Source: Pontibacter harenae (GTDB lineage: Bacteria; Bacteroidota; Bacteroidia; Cytophagales; Hymenobacteraceae). From it: a stretch of 64,000 nt of DNA. Within the stretch, counting starts at the first letter, position 1; every line of letters begins with the position of its first letter. Location: NCBI RefSeq assembly GCF_020907245.1, contig NZ_JAJJWH010000013.1, positions 1 through 64,000 on the forward strand. The letters are read 5' to 3'. Below, piece after piece: positions 1 through 8,544 of this stretch. Under the pieces are notes generated by a model. The model saw only the letters and a list, made by a program, of their open reading frames with translations, was not told where the DNA came from and ran no database searches. Position numbers and translations under genes: made by a program.

Positions 1-324
1 CGTATACAGGTGGACAACGGCAGTGAGTTTATCTCTAAGGCCCTGGATAGGTGGGCCTATGACAACAAGGTGACGCTGGACTTCTCCAGGCCTGGAAAAC
101 CCACGGATAACGCCTTTATCGAGTCATTCAACGGTAGCTTCTGGGATGAGTGCCTGAACGTGAACTGGTTCCTGTCATTGGAGGATGCCCAGGAGAAAAT
201 CGAGGCCTGGCGGCAAGAGTATAACCACTTCCGGCCCCATAGCTCATTGGGCGACAAGACGCCGGAAGAGTGGGTGGAATGTAACATAGTAGAACCCGTT
301 TTCTCTACTTTAGACCAGTCCTAA
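1..324 (+). CDS. IS3-family transposase, C-terminal fragment (cut by window edge)
   Basis: The frame is open from base 1, so the gene begins outside the window. The product is the end of an integrase-core (rve, DDE) transposase of the IS3 OrfB type. Visible motifs are VDNGSEF (second catalytic Asp), the [17 protein letters not shown] block carrying the catalytic Glu, and the terminal [18 protein letters not shown] block typical of this family. OrfB acts with OrfA, usually through a frameshift, to move the element by copy-out paste-in; OrfA is not in view. Codon use is more GC-rich than in the neighbours, as expected for a mobile gene. Whether the element is intact cannot be told from here. 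Family assignment is secure. Confidence 0.93.
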   Translation, partial: RIQVDNGSEFISKALDRWAYDNKVTLDFSRPGKPTDNAFIESFNGSFWDECLNVNWFLSLEDAQEKIEAWRQEYNHFRPHSSLGDKTPEEWVECNIVEPVFSTLDQS

Positions 325-340
325 AAATGGGAGGAGCTCA
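1..340 (+). mobile_element. IS3-family insertion sequence, right end
   Basis: The transposase stops at 324. About 16 bases later the sequence reads GGGAGGAGCTCA, and its reverse complement (TGAGCTCCTCCC) has the TGA...CC look of many IS3-family terminal repeats. I therefore place the right boundary near 340. The left end and the target duplication lie outside the window, so this boundary is an estimate. Confidence 0.5.
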
Positions 341-456
341 GCACTTGTTATCCGTTTGCTTTTCCATGGTGCAAAAGTCGGGAAGGGAAGAACTTTTAAT
401 ATTAGAAAAAAGAGTCAAGCGGGCAAATCCGCTGTTGAAATGAACAGGCTTAATAT

Positions 457-488
457 AAAAAAAACCGATGGAGCAGGTATACCATCGG
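457..488 (-). terminator. Rho-independent terminator of the serpin gene
   Basis: On the minus strand, CCGATGG (488-482), a 10-base loop and CCATCGG (471-465) form a 7-bp stem followed by a run of eight T. It lies about 35 bases after the serpin stop codon. Confidence 0.8.
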
Positions 489-522
489 CTGTAAGTACAT
501 TAAAGTGTGGTTTGTAACATAG

Positions 523-1758
523 TTATTCTGGCTGCATCAGCTTTCCAATAAACAGAATGGCGTTCGATGACTTTTCTCTTATCATGAATACGAAAGGCCT
601 GTTTACCCAAACAGAAGGCGGAAGAGAGGTCACTACAATGCCTACGGAGGTAGCCGCTGCTGCTTCTGTTCCTTCCTCATTCACTTCTACAAAAGCTTTG
701 TGTTTTACTTTGGATATAGCAAGTGCTGCTTCCCCTTCTACCATGTGGCTAAAGTCTGCTTGTGGGCTAAAAGCGATACCCATTCCTAACTCCTTCAGCA
801 TTTCATTTAACTCCTTTTCATAGGCCATCGTAAATTTTGGCAAGTGTAGCTCTAAACTTGCAGAATCGGCAGCAGTTAGCCAAGTATCAAGATTTTGTGG
901 ATTTAGCTCCTGCACCAGGTTATCTAATTCACTTGGATCGTTGGGCATCACGATCATCATACTAAACTGACGATTGCCATAAGGCAAGTCAATTAGAGTT
1001 TTATCTGTGTCCTGATGCAAAAGATACTTTCCTTTTTTAAGTGTCATGAAAGGGTGGTTAACAGTACTGCCATTTGCCAAGTGAAATTGTGCAGGCTGTG
1101 TCAGGGTTTTATCAAACTGATAGGTCCAGGCGCCCTTAAAGTAAATGGCATTCATTAGAAAAAGAGCATGCTCTGGCCTAACCTGGTCTACAATAGTTTT
1201 TATTTTACCGTTTGTTTTGTTGGCTACCCAATTATTGATCTCAGTTTTTGCGGCTGGTGAAGAAAAATCCAGCCCTTGCACCGTAGCGTCAAAGTAAGTT
1301 TCGTTTTTCTCTACAAAAGGTGCCTGCAACTCAAACCTATTGTTGTACCAGCTAGAATTAGCAGCTGAAAACGTCACTTCTTTATCTATCCCTTGTAAAA
1401 GACCTGACAATGATTTAAAAGATTGATTTATTTCTTCATCTGTCGGCAGGTCAAATCCCAGCGTCTGCCGCATGGCTTCTTTCGTGGTTGAACCAGCTCC
1501 ATTATAAGCCATACCGAGCGCCATGCTAATACTAAGCGGCGAGATAAACACATTCTGATCCTGCCCCTCACTCAGCTTTGCAAAAGCCTGAAAAGCAAAA
1601 GAGTTTGAGCTACCGATTGTCTTTTGCTCCTGTACTGTCAACTCTCTTGTTTTAGGTGTGTTATCAGGCACAGCTTCATCTGTTTGGCAAGCGGACAAAA
1701 GCATAAACATAGCCCCCACCAATCCTACCCAAGCATTTTTATACTTTAACTTTTTCAT
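523..1758 (-). CDS. serpin-family lipoprotein (serine protease inhibitor)
   Basis: Serpins trap proteases: the target cleaves the reactive-centre loop, which then inserts into a beta-sheet. The start chosen is the ATG at 1758 (MKKLKYKNAW), because it directly precedes a lipoprotein signal with lipobox LLSAC and has AAAGGAAAAG upstream; an ATG ten codons earlier is possible. About 400 residues remain, a normal serpin length. The hinge reads EEGTEAAAAT, the small-residue pattern of inhibitory serpins. Counting as in antitrypsin gives P1-P1' of Thr-Ser (IVVTSLPP). The C-terminal serpin signature is present (NRPFVFMI, ILFIGKLMQPE). The mature protein should be membrane-anchored by its N-terminal Cys. 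It stands alone between an IS end and a divergent deacetylase gene. The real target protease is unknown. Confidence 0.93.
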   Translation of the reverse strand: MKKLKYKNAWVGLVGAMFMLLSACQTDEAVPDNTPKTRELTVQEQKTIGSSNSFAFQAFAKLSEGQDQNVFISPLSISMALGMAYNGAGSTTKEAMRQTLGFDLPTDEEINQSFKSLSGLLQGIDKEVTFSAANSSWYNNRFELQAPFVEKNETYFDATVQGLDFSSPAAKTEINNWVANKTNGKIKTIVDQVRPEHALFLMNAIYFKGAWTYQFDKTLTQPAQFHLANGSTVNHPFMTLKKGKYLLHQDTDKTLIDLPYGNRQFSMMIVMPNDPSELDNLVQELNPQNLDTWLTAADSASLELHLPKFTMAYEKELNEMLKELGMGIAFSPQADFSHMVEGEAALAISKVKHKAFVEVNEEGTEAAAATSVGIVVTSLPPSVWVNRPFVFMIREKSSNAILFIGKLMQPE

Positions 1759-2022
1759 AGTAGCTTTTCCTTTCTGTTGTAGACTCATAAACCAATCTTA
1801 TAAGCGCATTAATTGTGACGTTTCAGTAACATGACCCATTTGGCGCAAAGATGGTTGCATGGCAACTATAGCCGCCTCAAAATTTTGCACTGATTCTGAA
1901 ACAAAGGCTGCTTTACTGCCCTACAGCAGCACATGAAAACAAATCTGGAGCCAACCTTTCTGGTTATTTCTGCTTATATTTAGCTAAACCTAAACTATAA
2001 AATATCTTTTTTTCACTTACCC

Positions 2023-2922
2023 ATGGCCTTTAGAAATGCCAATTCGCTCCTAAGTACTTCATTCTTAGCCACTGCTGTTTTTTTGTTTTTATCCTGTTCA
2101 ACTCCTGAAGTAGAAAATACAGTTCTTACACCAAATGTTCTAGCCCCAGAAAGTGCTGCCAATACACCTGTGGCAGAAGATACAGCTACTACAAAAGTTG
2201 CTACACCTGTTGTGCCTGCCGATGCTGCCACTATTTTGACACGCAAACAGGTGCCAATCCTGTGCTACCACCAGATACGCGACTGGCGTGCCAACGACTC
2301 TAAGAGTGCCAAAGCCTACATTGTTCCTGAAGATAGATTTAAGGAGCAAATAAAAATGCTGGCCGATAGCGGTTACCAAACTATTTTGCCAGACCAGTTG
2401 CTGGCTTACCTGAACTATGGCACTCCACTGCCATCTAAACCTATCATGCTCACCTTCGACGATACCAACCTCGACCAATTTACTGTGGCTGCTCCCGAAC
2501 TGGAAAAGTATGGTTTTAAAGGTGTCTTTTTTGTGATGACAGTCTCGTTAGGCAGGCCCAGGTACATGAGCAAGGCACAGGTAAAGGAATTAGCTGATGC
2601 GGGCCATGAGATTGGCTCGCACACATGGGACCATCATAACGTAAAGAAATACAAAGGAAACGATTGGGTAACGCAAGTTGAAAAACCAAGCAGGCAACTA
2701 GCCGAAATAACAGGTAAGGAAATAAAATACTTTGCCTATCCTTTTGGGCTCTGGAACGCCGAAGCTATACCTGAACTAAAAAGCAGAGGCATGGTGGCAG
2801 CTTTCCAGCTGGCAGGAAAATACGATGAGCAAGACCCTCTTTACAGCATCAGGCGTATAATAGCCAGCGGCTACTGGAGTGCAAAGTCGTTACATAGTAA
2901 CATGGTTAACAGCTTCGACTAA
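2023..2922 (+). CDS. polysaccharide deacetylase (NodB domain) lipoprotein
   Basis: A carbohydrate esterase family 4-type deacetylase, expected to remove N- or O-acetyl groups from a cell-surface or extracellular polysaccharide. The N-terminus carries a lipoprotein signal ending FLFLSC, followed by an Ala/Thr/Pro-rich linker to about residue 75. The NodB domain shows TFDD (Asp146-Asp147), the metal-binding SHTWDHH (His200, His204) and the YPFG motif near the C-terminus. The PILCYHQI opening is typical of PgaB/IcaB-like and YadE-like deacetylases. The gene is monocistronic, divergent from the serpin gene and followed by PEP carboxylase. The substrate cannot be read from the sequence. Confidence 0.92.
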   Translation: MAFRNANSLLSTSFLATAVFLFLSCSTPEVENTVLTPNVLAPESAANTPVAEDTATTKVATPVVPADAATILTRKQVPILCYHQIRDWRANDSKSAKAYIVPEDRFKEQIKMLADSGYQTILPDQLLAYLNYGTPLPSKPIMLTFDDTNLDQFTVAAPELEKYGFKGVFFVMTVSLGRPRYMSKAQVKELADAGHEIGSHTWDHHNVKKYKGNDWVTQVEKPSRQLAEITGKEIKYFAYPFGLWNAEAIPELKSRGMVAAFQLAGKYDEQDPLYSIRRIIASGYWSAKSLHSNMVNSFD

Positions 2923-3056
2923 ATTTAATTGATTCTGCTACTTTCCTTTTTGCTAAATCACGTACAGCGTAGTTCTTTCACAACCATAATTTGATAAAAG
3001 CATAACTGATTTAGTTATTTTATAATCTTTTTAACACAAAAGACCCAGTAAAACAC

Positions 3057-3064
3057 TATTTTTG
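3057..3064 (+). promoter_or_regulatory. candidate -7 promoter element of ppc
   Basis: TATTTTTG fits the Bacteroidota -7 consensus TAnnTTTG and lies 18 bases before the ppc ATG, giving a very short leader. No clear TTTG -33 element was found at the usual spacing. Confidence 0.4.
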
Positions 3065-3081
3065 TAAAAAAAGCATCATAA

Positions 3082-5658
3082 ATGAATAATTCTACCAATA
3101 GCACAGTTCAGATATACAACAAGCAAGTCGGCTTAAAATTTCAGATATATAACAGCCTTTTTACAGCGCTGCCCTTTCATAGGGTTGAAAGAACTGGTGT
3201 ACTGCTCTCGTTTTTCCTGCTGCATTGTGAAGAAGGTTTCAGCAAACAACAAAGCCCAACAGAAATTATTAACAGCTTTGTTAAACAGTACACTTCTTTT
3301 GAAGATGAGCAGGAGCAAATTGACCTTCTTTTCAGGTTTATCCAGTATACGGAGCGCCAGGTGGTACTTTTCGATGCCCTGGAAGATGCTGCCTATCGCG
3401 ACATAAACGACCTGCAAGGCGTAGGCACCCTCCGCCACTTACAGTCGGAAATGGTACAGCCTCAATCTCAGAATAAACTGTCCGAAAAACTAAAAGATTT
3501 TGCTGTACGGCTGGTGCTGACGGCGCACCCTACACAGTTTTATCCAAGCGAAGTACTGGGTATTATCAACGACCTGTCGAAGGCGCTGATGAATGACAAC
3601 ACTGCTCAGATAAACAGCTATTTGCAACAGCTTGGAAAAACCCCTTTCTTCAAAAACCAGAAGCCTACGCCTTACGATGAGGCAGTGAACCTAATCTGGT
3701 ACCTGGAAAATGTGTTTTACAAGTCGGCTGGGCTGATCATGTCTAACCTAAAAAACCAGTTTCCTAACCTTATAAGCGATACAAACTCCCTTATTCGCTT
3801 GGGCTTCTGGCCAGGCGGCGACAGAGACGGTAATCCTTTTGTGAGAACAGAAACTACTTTAAAAGTAGCCGATGCGCTCCGCGGCGGAATCCTTAAATCG
3901 TATTATCTTGATGTTCGCAGATTGAAGCGCAGGCTTACCTTCCGGGGTGTTGCCAACATAATCGCGGAACTGGAAGAAAAGCTTTACAACAACATCTTCC
4001 TGCCTGGTCACCAGCTCGATATCTCGAAAGATGAGATTCTGGACACCCTGCATCAGATCAGGGCTACTCTTATTGAGAGGCACAACAGCCTGTTCTTGGA
4101 CCTTGTTGACAACCTGATGCGCAAGGTAGAACTCTTCGGCCTTTACTTTGCTTCGCTGGATATAAGACAAGATAGTTCTGTACACATCGAGCTATTGGAA
4201 ACCTTAGCGGAAACAACAGATGTGCTGCCTTCTAATTACAAAGAGTTATCAGCTGAAGATAAGATTGCCACGCTGGTGTCTTTAGACACTACCGTAGATC
4301 CTGCAAACCTGGAAAATGAGCTGTTCCAGGATACGTTGGAGTCTATGGCTGCTATAAAAACAATACAGGAGCTTAACGGACCTGAAGGATGCCATCGCTA
4401 CATCATCAGCCACAGCACCAGTGCCTTGGATGTAATGGAAGTTTATGGCCTTTTAACACTCAGCGGCTGGGGTCGTGAAGAAAGATCGGTTGACATAGTG
4501 CCGCTTTTCGAGACGATTGACGACTTGAAGCATGCAGGTGGTGTGATGAAGGAGCTGTATGAGAATGAAACTTATGCCAAGCACCTCAAGAACAGGAACA
4601 ACATTCAAACCATTATGCTGGGCTTCTCTGACGGTACAAAAGATGGTGGCTACCTGATGGCCAACTGGAGCATCTATAAAGCGAAAGAAGAATTGACCAG
4701 CATTTCGAAGCAATACGACGTGCAAGTGATTTTCTTCGACGGACGTGGCGGTCCTCCTGCCAGAGGAGGTGGAAGAACGCACCAGTTCTACGCTTCAATG
4801 GGCAATAACATTTCCAACAAAGAAATTCAGCTCACGATACAGGGCCAAACGATCAGTTCTAACTTCGGAACAACTGATTCGGCACAGTTTAACATTGAGC
4901 AGTTGATGCATGCTGGCATCAGCAATGCGCTATCCAACTCGGACAGAACGACTCTGACAGCTGAGGAAGAAGAAGTATTGTTAAACCTTTCGAACGAAAG
5001 TTACGAAGCTTACAATAAGTTAAAGAACAACCCGAACTTTTTGGAGTACCTCAACTATGCCAGCCCGTTGCGTTACTACGGTGAAGCCAACATCGGCAGC
5101 AGACCATCGAAGCGTAAACCTGGTAAACTGAACCTGAATGACTTGCGGGCAGTGCCGTATGTAGGCTCTTGGAGCCAACTGAAGCAAAACCTGCCTGGTT
5201 ACTACGGTGTAGGCATTGCGCTACAGAAAATGGATGAAGCTGGAAACTGGGAGTCTGTACTGCAACTTTACCGCAACTCGCTGTTCTTTAAAACACTGAT
5301 AGACAATTGCGAGATGGCCATGACCAAGTGCTTCTTCCCGTTAACAGCCTTCCTGGCTAAACACCCGAACTACGGTGAGCTTTGGAACATGATTTACGAA
5401 GAGTATGAGCGGACAAAAGAATATGTGCTGCGCCTGACTGGTGCCAGCCAACTGATGGACGAAAAGCCTATTAATCAGCTGTCAATACAAATGCGCCAGC
5501 GAATTGAGTTGCCGCTACTTACTATTCAGCAGTATGCCCTTACAAAGATTAGGGAAATGGAAGAAGATGGTAAAGAGACAGCTTATAAGAGTACCTACGA
5601 AAAGATTGTAATGCGCTGCTCTTTTGGTATCATCAATGCTGAGCGAAATTCTGCTTAA
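3082..5658 (+). CDS. ppc: phosphoenolpyruvate carboxylase
   Basis: Carboxylates PEP with bicarbonate to oxaloacetate and phosphate, an anaplerotic feed to the TCA cycle in the cytosol. At 858 residues the length is normal. Motifs in order: VLTAHPTQ with the catalytic His149, GFWPGGDRDGNP (241-252), the glycine-rich loop GRGGPPARGGG (554-564) and GSWSQLKQNLPGYYGVG towards the C-terminus. Two departures from the textbook enzyme: Gln replaces the usual Glu after TAHPT, and the protein ends ...NAERNSA instead of the R/QNTG terminus that contributes to the active site. I believe both are normal for the Bacteroidota branch, from memory. The gene is alone, with a promoter-like TATTTTTG upstream and a strong hairpin downstream. 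Confidence 0.96.
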   Translation: MNNSTNSTVQIYNKQVGLKFQIYNSLFTALPFHRVERTGVLLSFFLLHCEEGFSKQQSPTEIINSFVKQYTSFEDEQEQIDLLFRFIQYTERQVVLFDALEDAAYRDINDLQGVGTLRHLQSEMVQPQSQNKLSEKLKDFAVRLVLTAHPTQFYPSEVLGIINDLSKALMNDNTAQINSYLQQLGKTPFFKNQKPTPYDEAVNLIWYLENVFYKSAGLIMSNLKNQFPNLISDTNSLIRLGFWPGGDRDGNPFVRTETTLKVADALRGGILKSYYLDVRRLKRRLTFRGVANIIAELEEKLYNNIFLPGHQLDISKDEILDTLHQIRATLIERHNSLFLDLVDNLMRKVELFGLYFASLDIRQDSSVHIELLETLAETTDVLPSNYKELSAEDKIATLVSLDTTVDPANLENELFQDTLESMAAIKTIQELNGPEGCHRYIISHSTSALDVMEVYGLLTLSGWGREERSVDIVPLFETIDDLKHAGGVMKELYENETYAKHLKNRNNIQTIMLGFSDGTKDGGYLMANWSIYKAKEELTSISKQYDVQVIFFDGRGGPPARGGGRTHQFYASMGNNISNKEIQLTIQGQTISSNFGTTDSAQFNIEQLMHAGISNALSNSDRTTLTAEEEEVLLNLSNESYEAYNKLKNNPNFLEYLNYASPLRYYGEANIGSRPSKRKPGKLNLNDLRAVPYVGSWSQLKQNLPGYYGVGIALQKMDEAGNWESVLQLYRNSLFFKTLIDNCEMAMTKCFFPLTAFLAKHPNYGELWNMIYEEYERTKEYVLRLTGASQLMDEKPINQLSIQMRQRIELPLLTIQQYALTKIREMEEDGKETAYKSTYEKIVMRCSFGIINAERNSA

Positions 5659-5708
5659 AGCAGCACAAATAAAATTGATAATATAGGTAAGATCACAACA
5701 TGCCTTGT

Positions 5709-5750
5709 GAAAAGCCTCTGCGCCGAAAAGCCAGAGGCTTTTCGCTTTTT
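5709..5750 (+). terminator. Rho-independent terminator of ppc
   Basis: GAAAAGCCTCTG (5709-5720) pairs perfectly with CAGAGGCTTTTC (5732-5743) around an 11-base loop, followed by GCTTTTT. It lies about 50 bases after the ppc stop. Confidence 0.85.
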
Positions 5751-5801
5751 AATATATACTTCTTTTGGCACAATAAATGAAGCGTAACAATAGCTTTACA
5801 G

Positions 5802-5809
5802 TAACTTTG
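5802..5809 (+). promoter_or_regulatory. candidate -7 promoter element of the PBP1A gene
   Basis: TAACTTTG matches TAnnTTTG exactly and lies about 100 bases before the PBP1A start. No good -33 element is visible at the standard spacing, so this is tentative. Confidence 0.4.
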
Positions 5810-5909
5810 TAGCAGCAATCTGTGTAACTATCTGCGCCTAAATTGGGTAAGGTAGCAATCGTAGCAGGAGCATTTAAGTCTTTTAATTAATTAGTATCAG
5901 GAAGTATAA

Positions 5910-8387
5910 ATGGGGAGTGTGCTTTTAAAATTTTTGAGGTCTATTTACTATGGCATTCTTCAACCTGTTCTTAAATTCTTAAAGAGCGAATTATCAGCCT
6001 TCTTCCAAAGCCAGAAGCCAAAATTCACCTCAGGCTATTGGAAAGATAAATGGCAAAGGCTAAAGCACTTTAACTGGCGTAAACCCACTTCTGGCGATTA
6101 CCTGTTTCTGTTCAAAGGTATCTTAAAGGTAGGTTTGTTTCTGCTACTGCTTTTCTTTCTTTTTTATACAGCCGTTTTTATGGGTGCTTTCGGGCACATG
6201 CCATCCCGTGCAGAGCTAGAGTCAAAGCAAAATAATACTGCTTCTGAGGTATACTCAGCTGATAGTGTGTTGCTGGGCAGATATTACCTGCAGGACCGCA
6301 CCAACGTAGACTATGAAGACATAGCGCCAGCTGCCATACACGCTTTGGTAGCTACAGAAGATGTACGCTTTTATGATCACGGTGGTATAGATTACAGAAG
6401 CCTTGCGCGTGTGTTGGTCAAGACACTCCTGCTCCAAAACGAATCATCTGGAGGCGGCAGTACCCTGAGCCAGCAAATTGCAAAAAACCTGTACCCGCGC
6501 AGAGACTACTGGATCTGGGATATGCCCGTGAACAAACTGCGCGAAATGATCATAGCGAGGCGCCTGGAGGGTATATTCACGAAAGAGGAGATACTGGAAC
6601 TTTACCTAAATACGGTACCTATGGGTGGCAACTTGTATGGCATACAGCGATCATCGAGACGCTTTTTTAACACCTCACCAGATTCACTTAAAACTGAGGA
6701 AGCAGCCGTTCTGATAGGCATGCTGAAAGCCACGACCACCTATAACCCACGCCTGAACCTGGAACGCTCCCGACAGCGCCGCAACGTGGTGCTAGGCCAA
6801 ATGGCAAAGTACGGTTACCTTACCGCTGCCGAAGCCGACTCGCTAAAGCAACTTCCTCTAAAACTAAACTATAATTACACCACTCACAACGACGGCCTTG
6901 CTCCCTATTTTAGAGAACAGCTGCGCCAGGAACTGATGGCTTGGGCTGCCCGCCAAAAAAAGCGTAACGGAGAGCCTTACAATTTATACACCGACGGCCT
7001 CATTATTTACACAACCATAGATGCTGGCATGCAGGAGCATGCTGAAAGAGCTGTACGTCGCAGAATGTCTCGCTTACAGAAACAATTTGATGCACACTGG
7101 AAAAATAGCGCCCCCTGGGGTAACGACGCCTCGGTGATTCAGGATGCAATGCGCCGCTCCGCCAGGTATATAAAGCTGAAAGAGGCAGGTATGTCGGAAG
7201 GTGAGATAGTGACGGAGTTTAAGAAAACTAGACCGATGAATGTTTTCAGCTGGAGCGGCAACAGCGTAAAAAACATGAGCCCTATGGATTCGTTGGCTTA
7301 CTACCGACGCTACTTAAATACAGGTTTATTATCCATGGACCCTTCTACGGGCTATGTAAAGGCTTGGGTTGGAGGTATTAACCACACGTTTTTTAAGTAC
7401 GATCATGTGCGGTCTAACAGGCAGGTTGGCTCCACCTTTAAACCTATTGTATATGCGGCTGCGTTGGAGAAGGGCATTGCCCCCTGCACCTATTTTCCGA
7501 ACCAACAGGTAACATACGAAGCTTATGACGGTTGGACGCCACGCAACTCGAACGGCCAGTATGGCGGCGAGTACACCATGCGGGGTGCTTTGGCACACTC
7601 TGTCAATACCATTTCTGCCCAGGTGCTGATGCAAACGGGCATAGATCGTACTGTTTCGCTGGCACAACGCATGGGTATTGAAAGTGACTTGCCAGCAGTG
7701 CCTTCTTTAGCTCTTGGAACGGCCAGCTTATCGCTCTACGAAATGGTGAGTGCTTATGCTACTTTCGCAAATGAAGGCCGCCAAGTAACACCTGTATATA
7801 TAACTAAAATAGCTGACCAAACTGGCAGGGTGCTCCTCCAACACAGAACTGTGCATGAAGGAAGGCGTGTACTTTCTGATGATAACGCGGCCATTATGCT
7901 GCACCTGATGCAGGGTGTGGTAGAAGAGGGCAGTGCCGCCAGGTTACGTTCAGAGTTTGGCTTGAAAATGGATATAGCGGGCAAAACTGGCACAACGCAA
8001 AACCATTCCGATGGTTGGTTTATAGGTATAACCTCCAAATTGGTAACAGGTGTATGGGTTGGAGCAGAAAGCCCGAAAGTTCGCTTCCGTACTTTAGCTC
8101 TTGGCCAAGGTAGTAATACTGCACTGCCTATTTGGGGCGATTACACCAGAAGCATTGCCTTAGATAAAGACTATGTTGGCTACATAAACAGCCAGTTTCC
8201 TCCTCTTCCGAACAATCTACAGAACAAACTTGACTGTCCATCTTTTAGAGAAGAACCTCCTAAGAAGGACTTCTTTGAGCGAATTATAGATGGTGTAACA
8301 GACAAAGCAGTAGAGATTTTTGAAGGCTGGAACGAGAACAGAAAGCAACGACGTGAAGAGCGAAGGCGGCGAAGGCAGAACAATTAA
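5910..8387 (+). CDS. penicillin-binding protein 1A (bifunctional transglycosylase/transpeptidase)
   Basis: Polymerises lipid II into glycan strands (GT51 domain) and cross-links peptides (transpeptidase domain) on the outer face of the inner membrane. After about 70 cytoplasmic residues there is one membrane helix (roughly 71-92). GT51 motifs: ATEDVRFYDHGG with catalytic Glu150, GGSTLSQQIAKNLY, and RRLEGIFTKEEILELYLN. Transpeptidase motifs: STFK (Ser508, Lys511), SVN (564-566) and KTG (692-694), all intact. The tail is strongly basic (RKQRREERRRRRQNN) and may be a cytosol-like or disordered extension. At 825 residues it is full length. The gene stands alone between two terminators. Confidence 0.96.
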   Translation: MGSVLLKFLRSIYYGILQPVLKFLKSELSAFFQSQKPKFTSGYWKDKWQRLKHFNWRKPTSGDYLFLFKGILKVGLFLLLLFFLFYTAVFMGAFGHMPSRAELESKQNNTASEVYSADSVLLGRYYLQDRTNVDYEDIAPAAIHALVATEDVRFYDHGGIDYRSLARVLVKTLLLQNESSGGGSTLSQQIAKNLYPRRDYWIWDMPVNKLREMIIARRLEGIFTKEEILELYLNTVPMGGNLYGIQRSSRRFFNTSPDSLKTEEAAVLIGMLKATTTYNPRLNLERSRQRRNVVLGQMAKYGYLTAAEADSLKQLPLKLNYNYTTHNDGLAPYFREQLRQELMAWAARQKKRNGEPYNLYTDGLIIYTTIDAGMQEHAERAVRRRMSRLQKQFDAHWKNSAPWGNDASVIQDAMRRSARYIKLKEAGMSEGEIVTEFKKTRPMNVFSWSGNSVKNMSPMDSLAYYRRYLNTGLLSMDPSTGYVKAWVGGINHTFFKYDHVRSNRQVGSTFKPIVYAAALEKGIAPCTYFPNQQVTYEAYDGWTPRNSNGQYGGEYTMRGALAHSVNTISAQVLMQTGIDRTVSLAQRMGIESDLPAVPSLALGTASLSLYEMVSAYATFANEGRQVTPVYITKIADQTGRVLLQHRTVHEGRRVLSDDNAAIMLHLMQGVVEEGSAARLRSEFGLKMDIAGKTGTTQNHSDGWFIGITSKLVTGVWVGAESPKVRFRTLALGQGSNTALPIWGDYTRSIALDKDYVGYINSQFPPLPNNLQNKLDCPSFREEPPKKDFFERIIDGVTDKAVEIFEGWNENRKQRREERRRRRQNN

Positions 8388-8467
8388 ACTAATTTGCGAC
8401 ACACGTAGCGCGACACAAGACACACGACTTTTTACCCTAACAGAAATCAAAAATCACTAATTAGCAG

Positions 8468-8486
8468 TTGTTCACAGTTATCCACA
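8468..8486 (+). promoter_or_regulatory. two adjacent DnaA-box-like 9-mers
   Basis: TTGTTCACA (8468-8476, one mismatch to TTATNCACA) and TTATCCACA (8478-8486, perfect match) lie one base apart in the same orientation, in the 3' intergenic region of the PBP1A gene. They could titrate DnaA or be chance; no replication gene is nearby. Confidence 0.35.
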
Positions 8487-8493
8487 TCAGAAG

Positions 8494-8533
8494 AAGCCTT
8501 TAGGTCATAGCACTAGCGACGACCTAAAGGCTT
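8494..8533. terminator. bidirectional terminator between convergent genes
   Basis: AAGCCTTTAGGTC (8494-8506) and GACCTAAAGGCTT (8521-8533) form a perfect 13-bp stem with a 14-base loop. It sits between the ends of the PBP1A gene and the convergent DUF922-like gene. Confidence 0.75.
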
Positions 8534-8544
8534 ACTCAATTATC

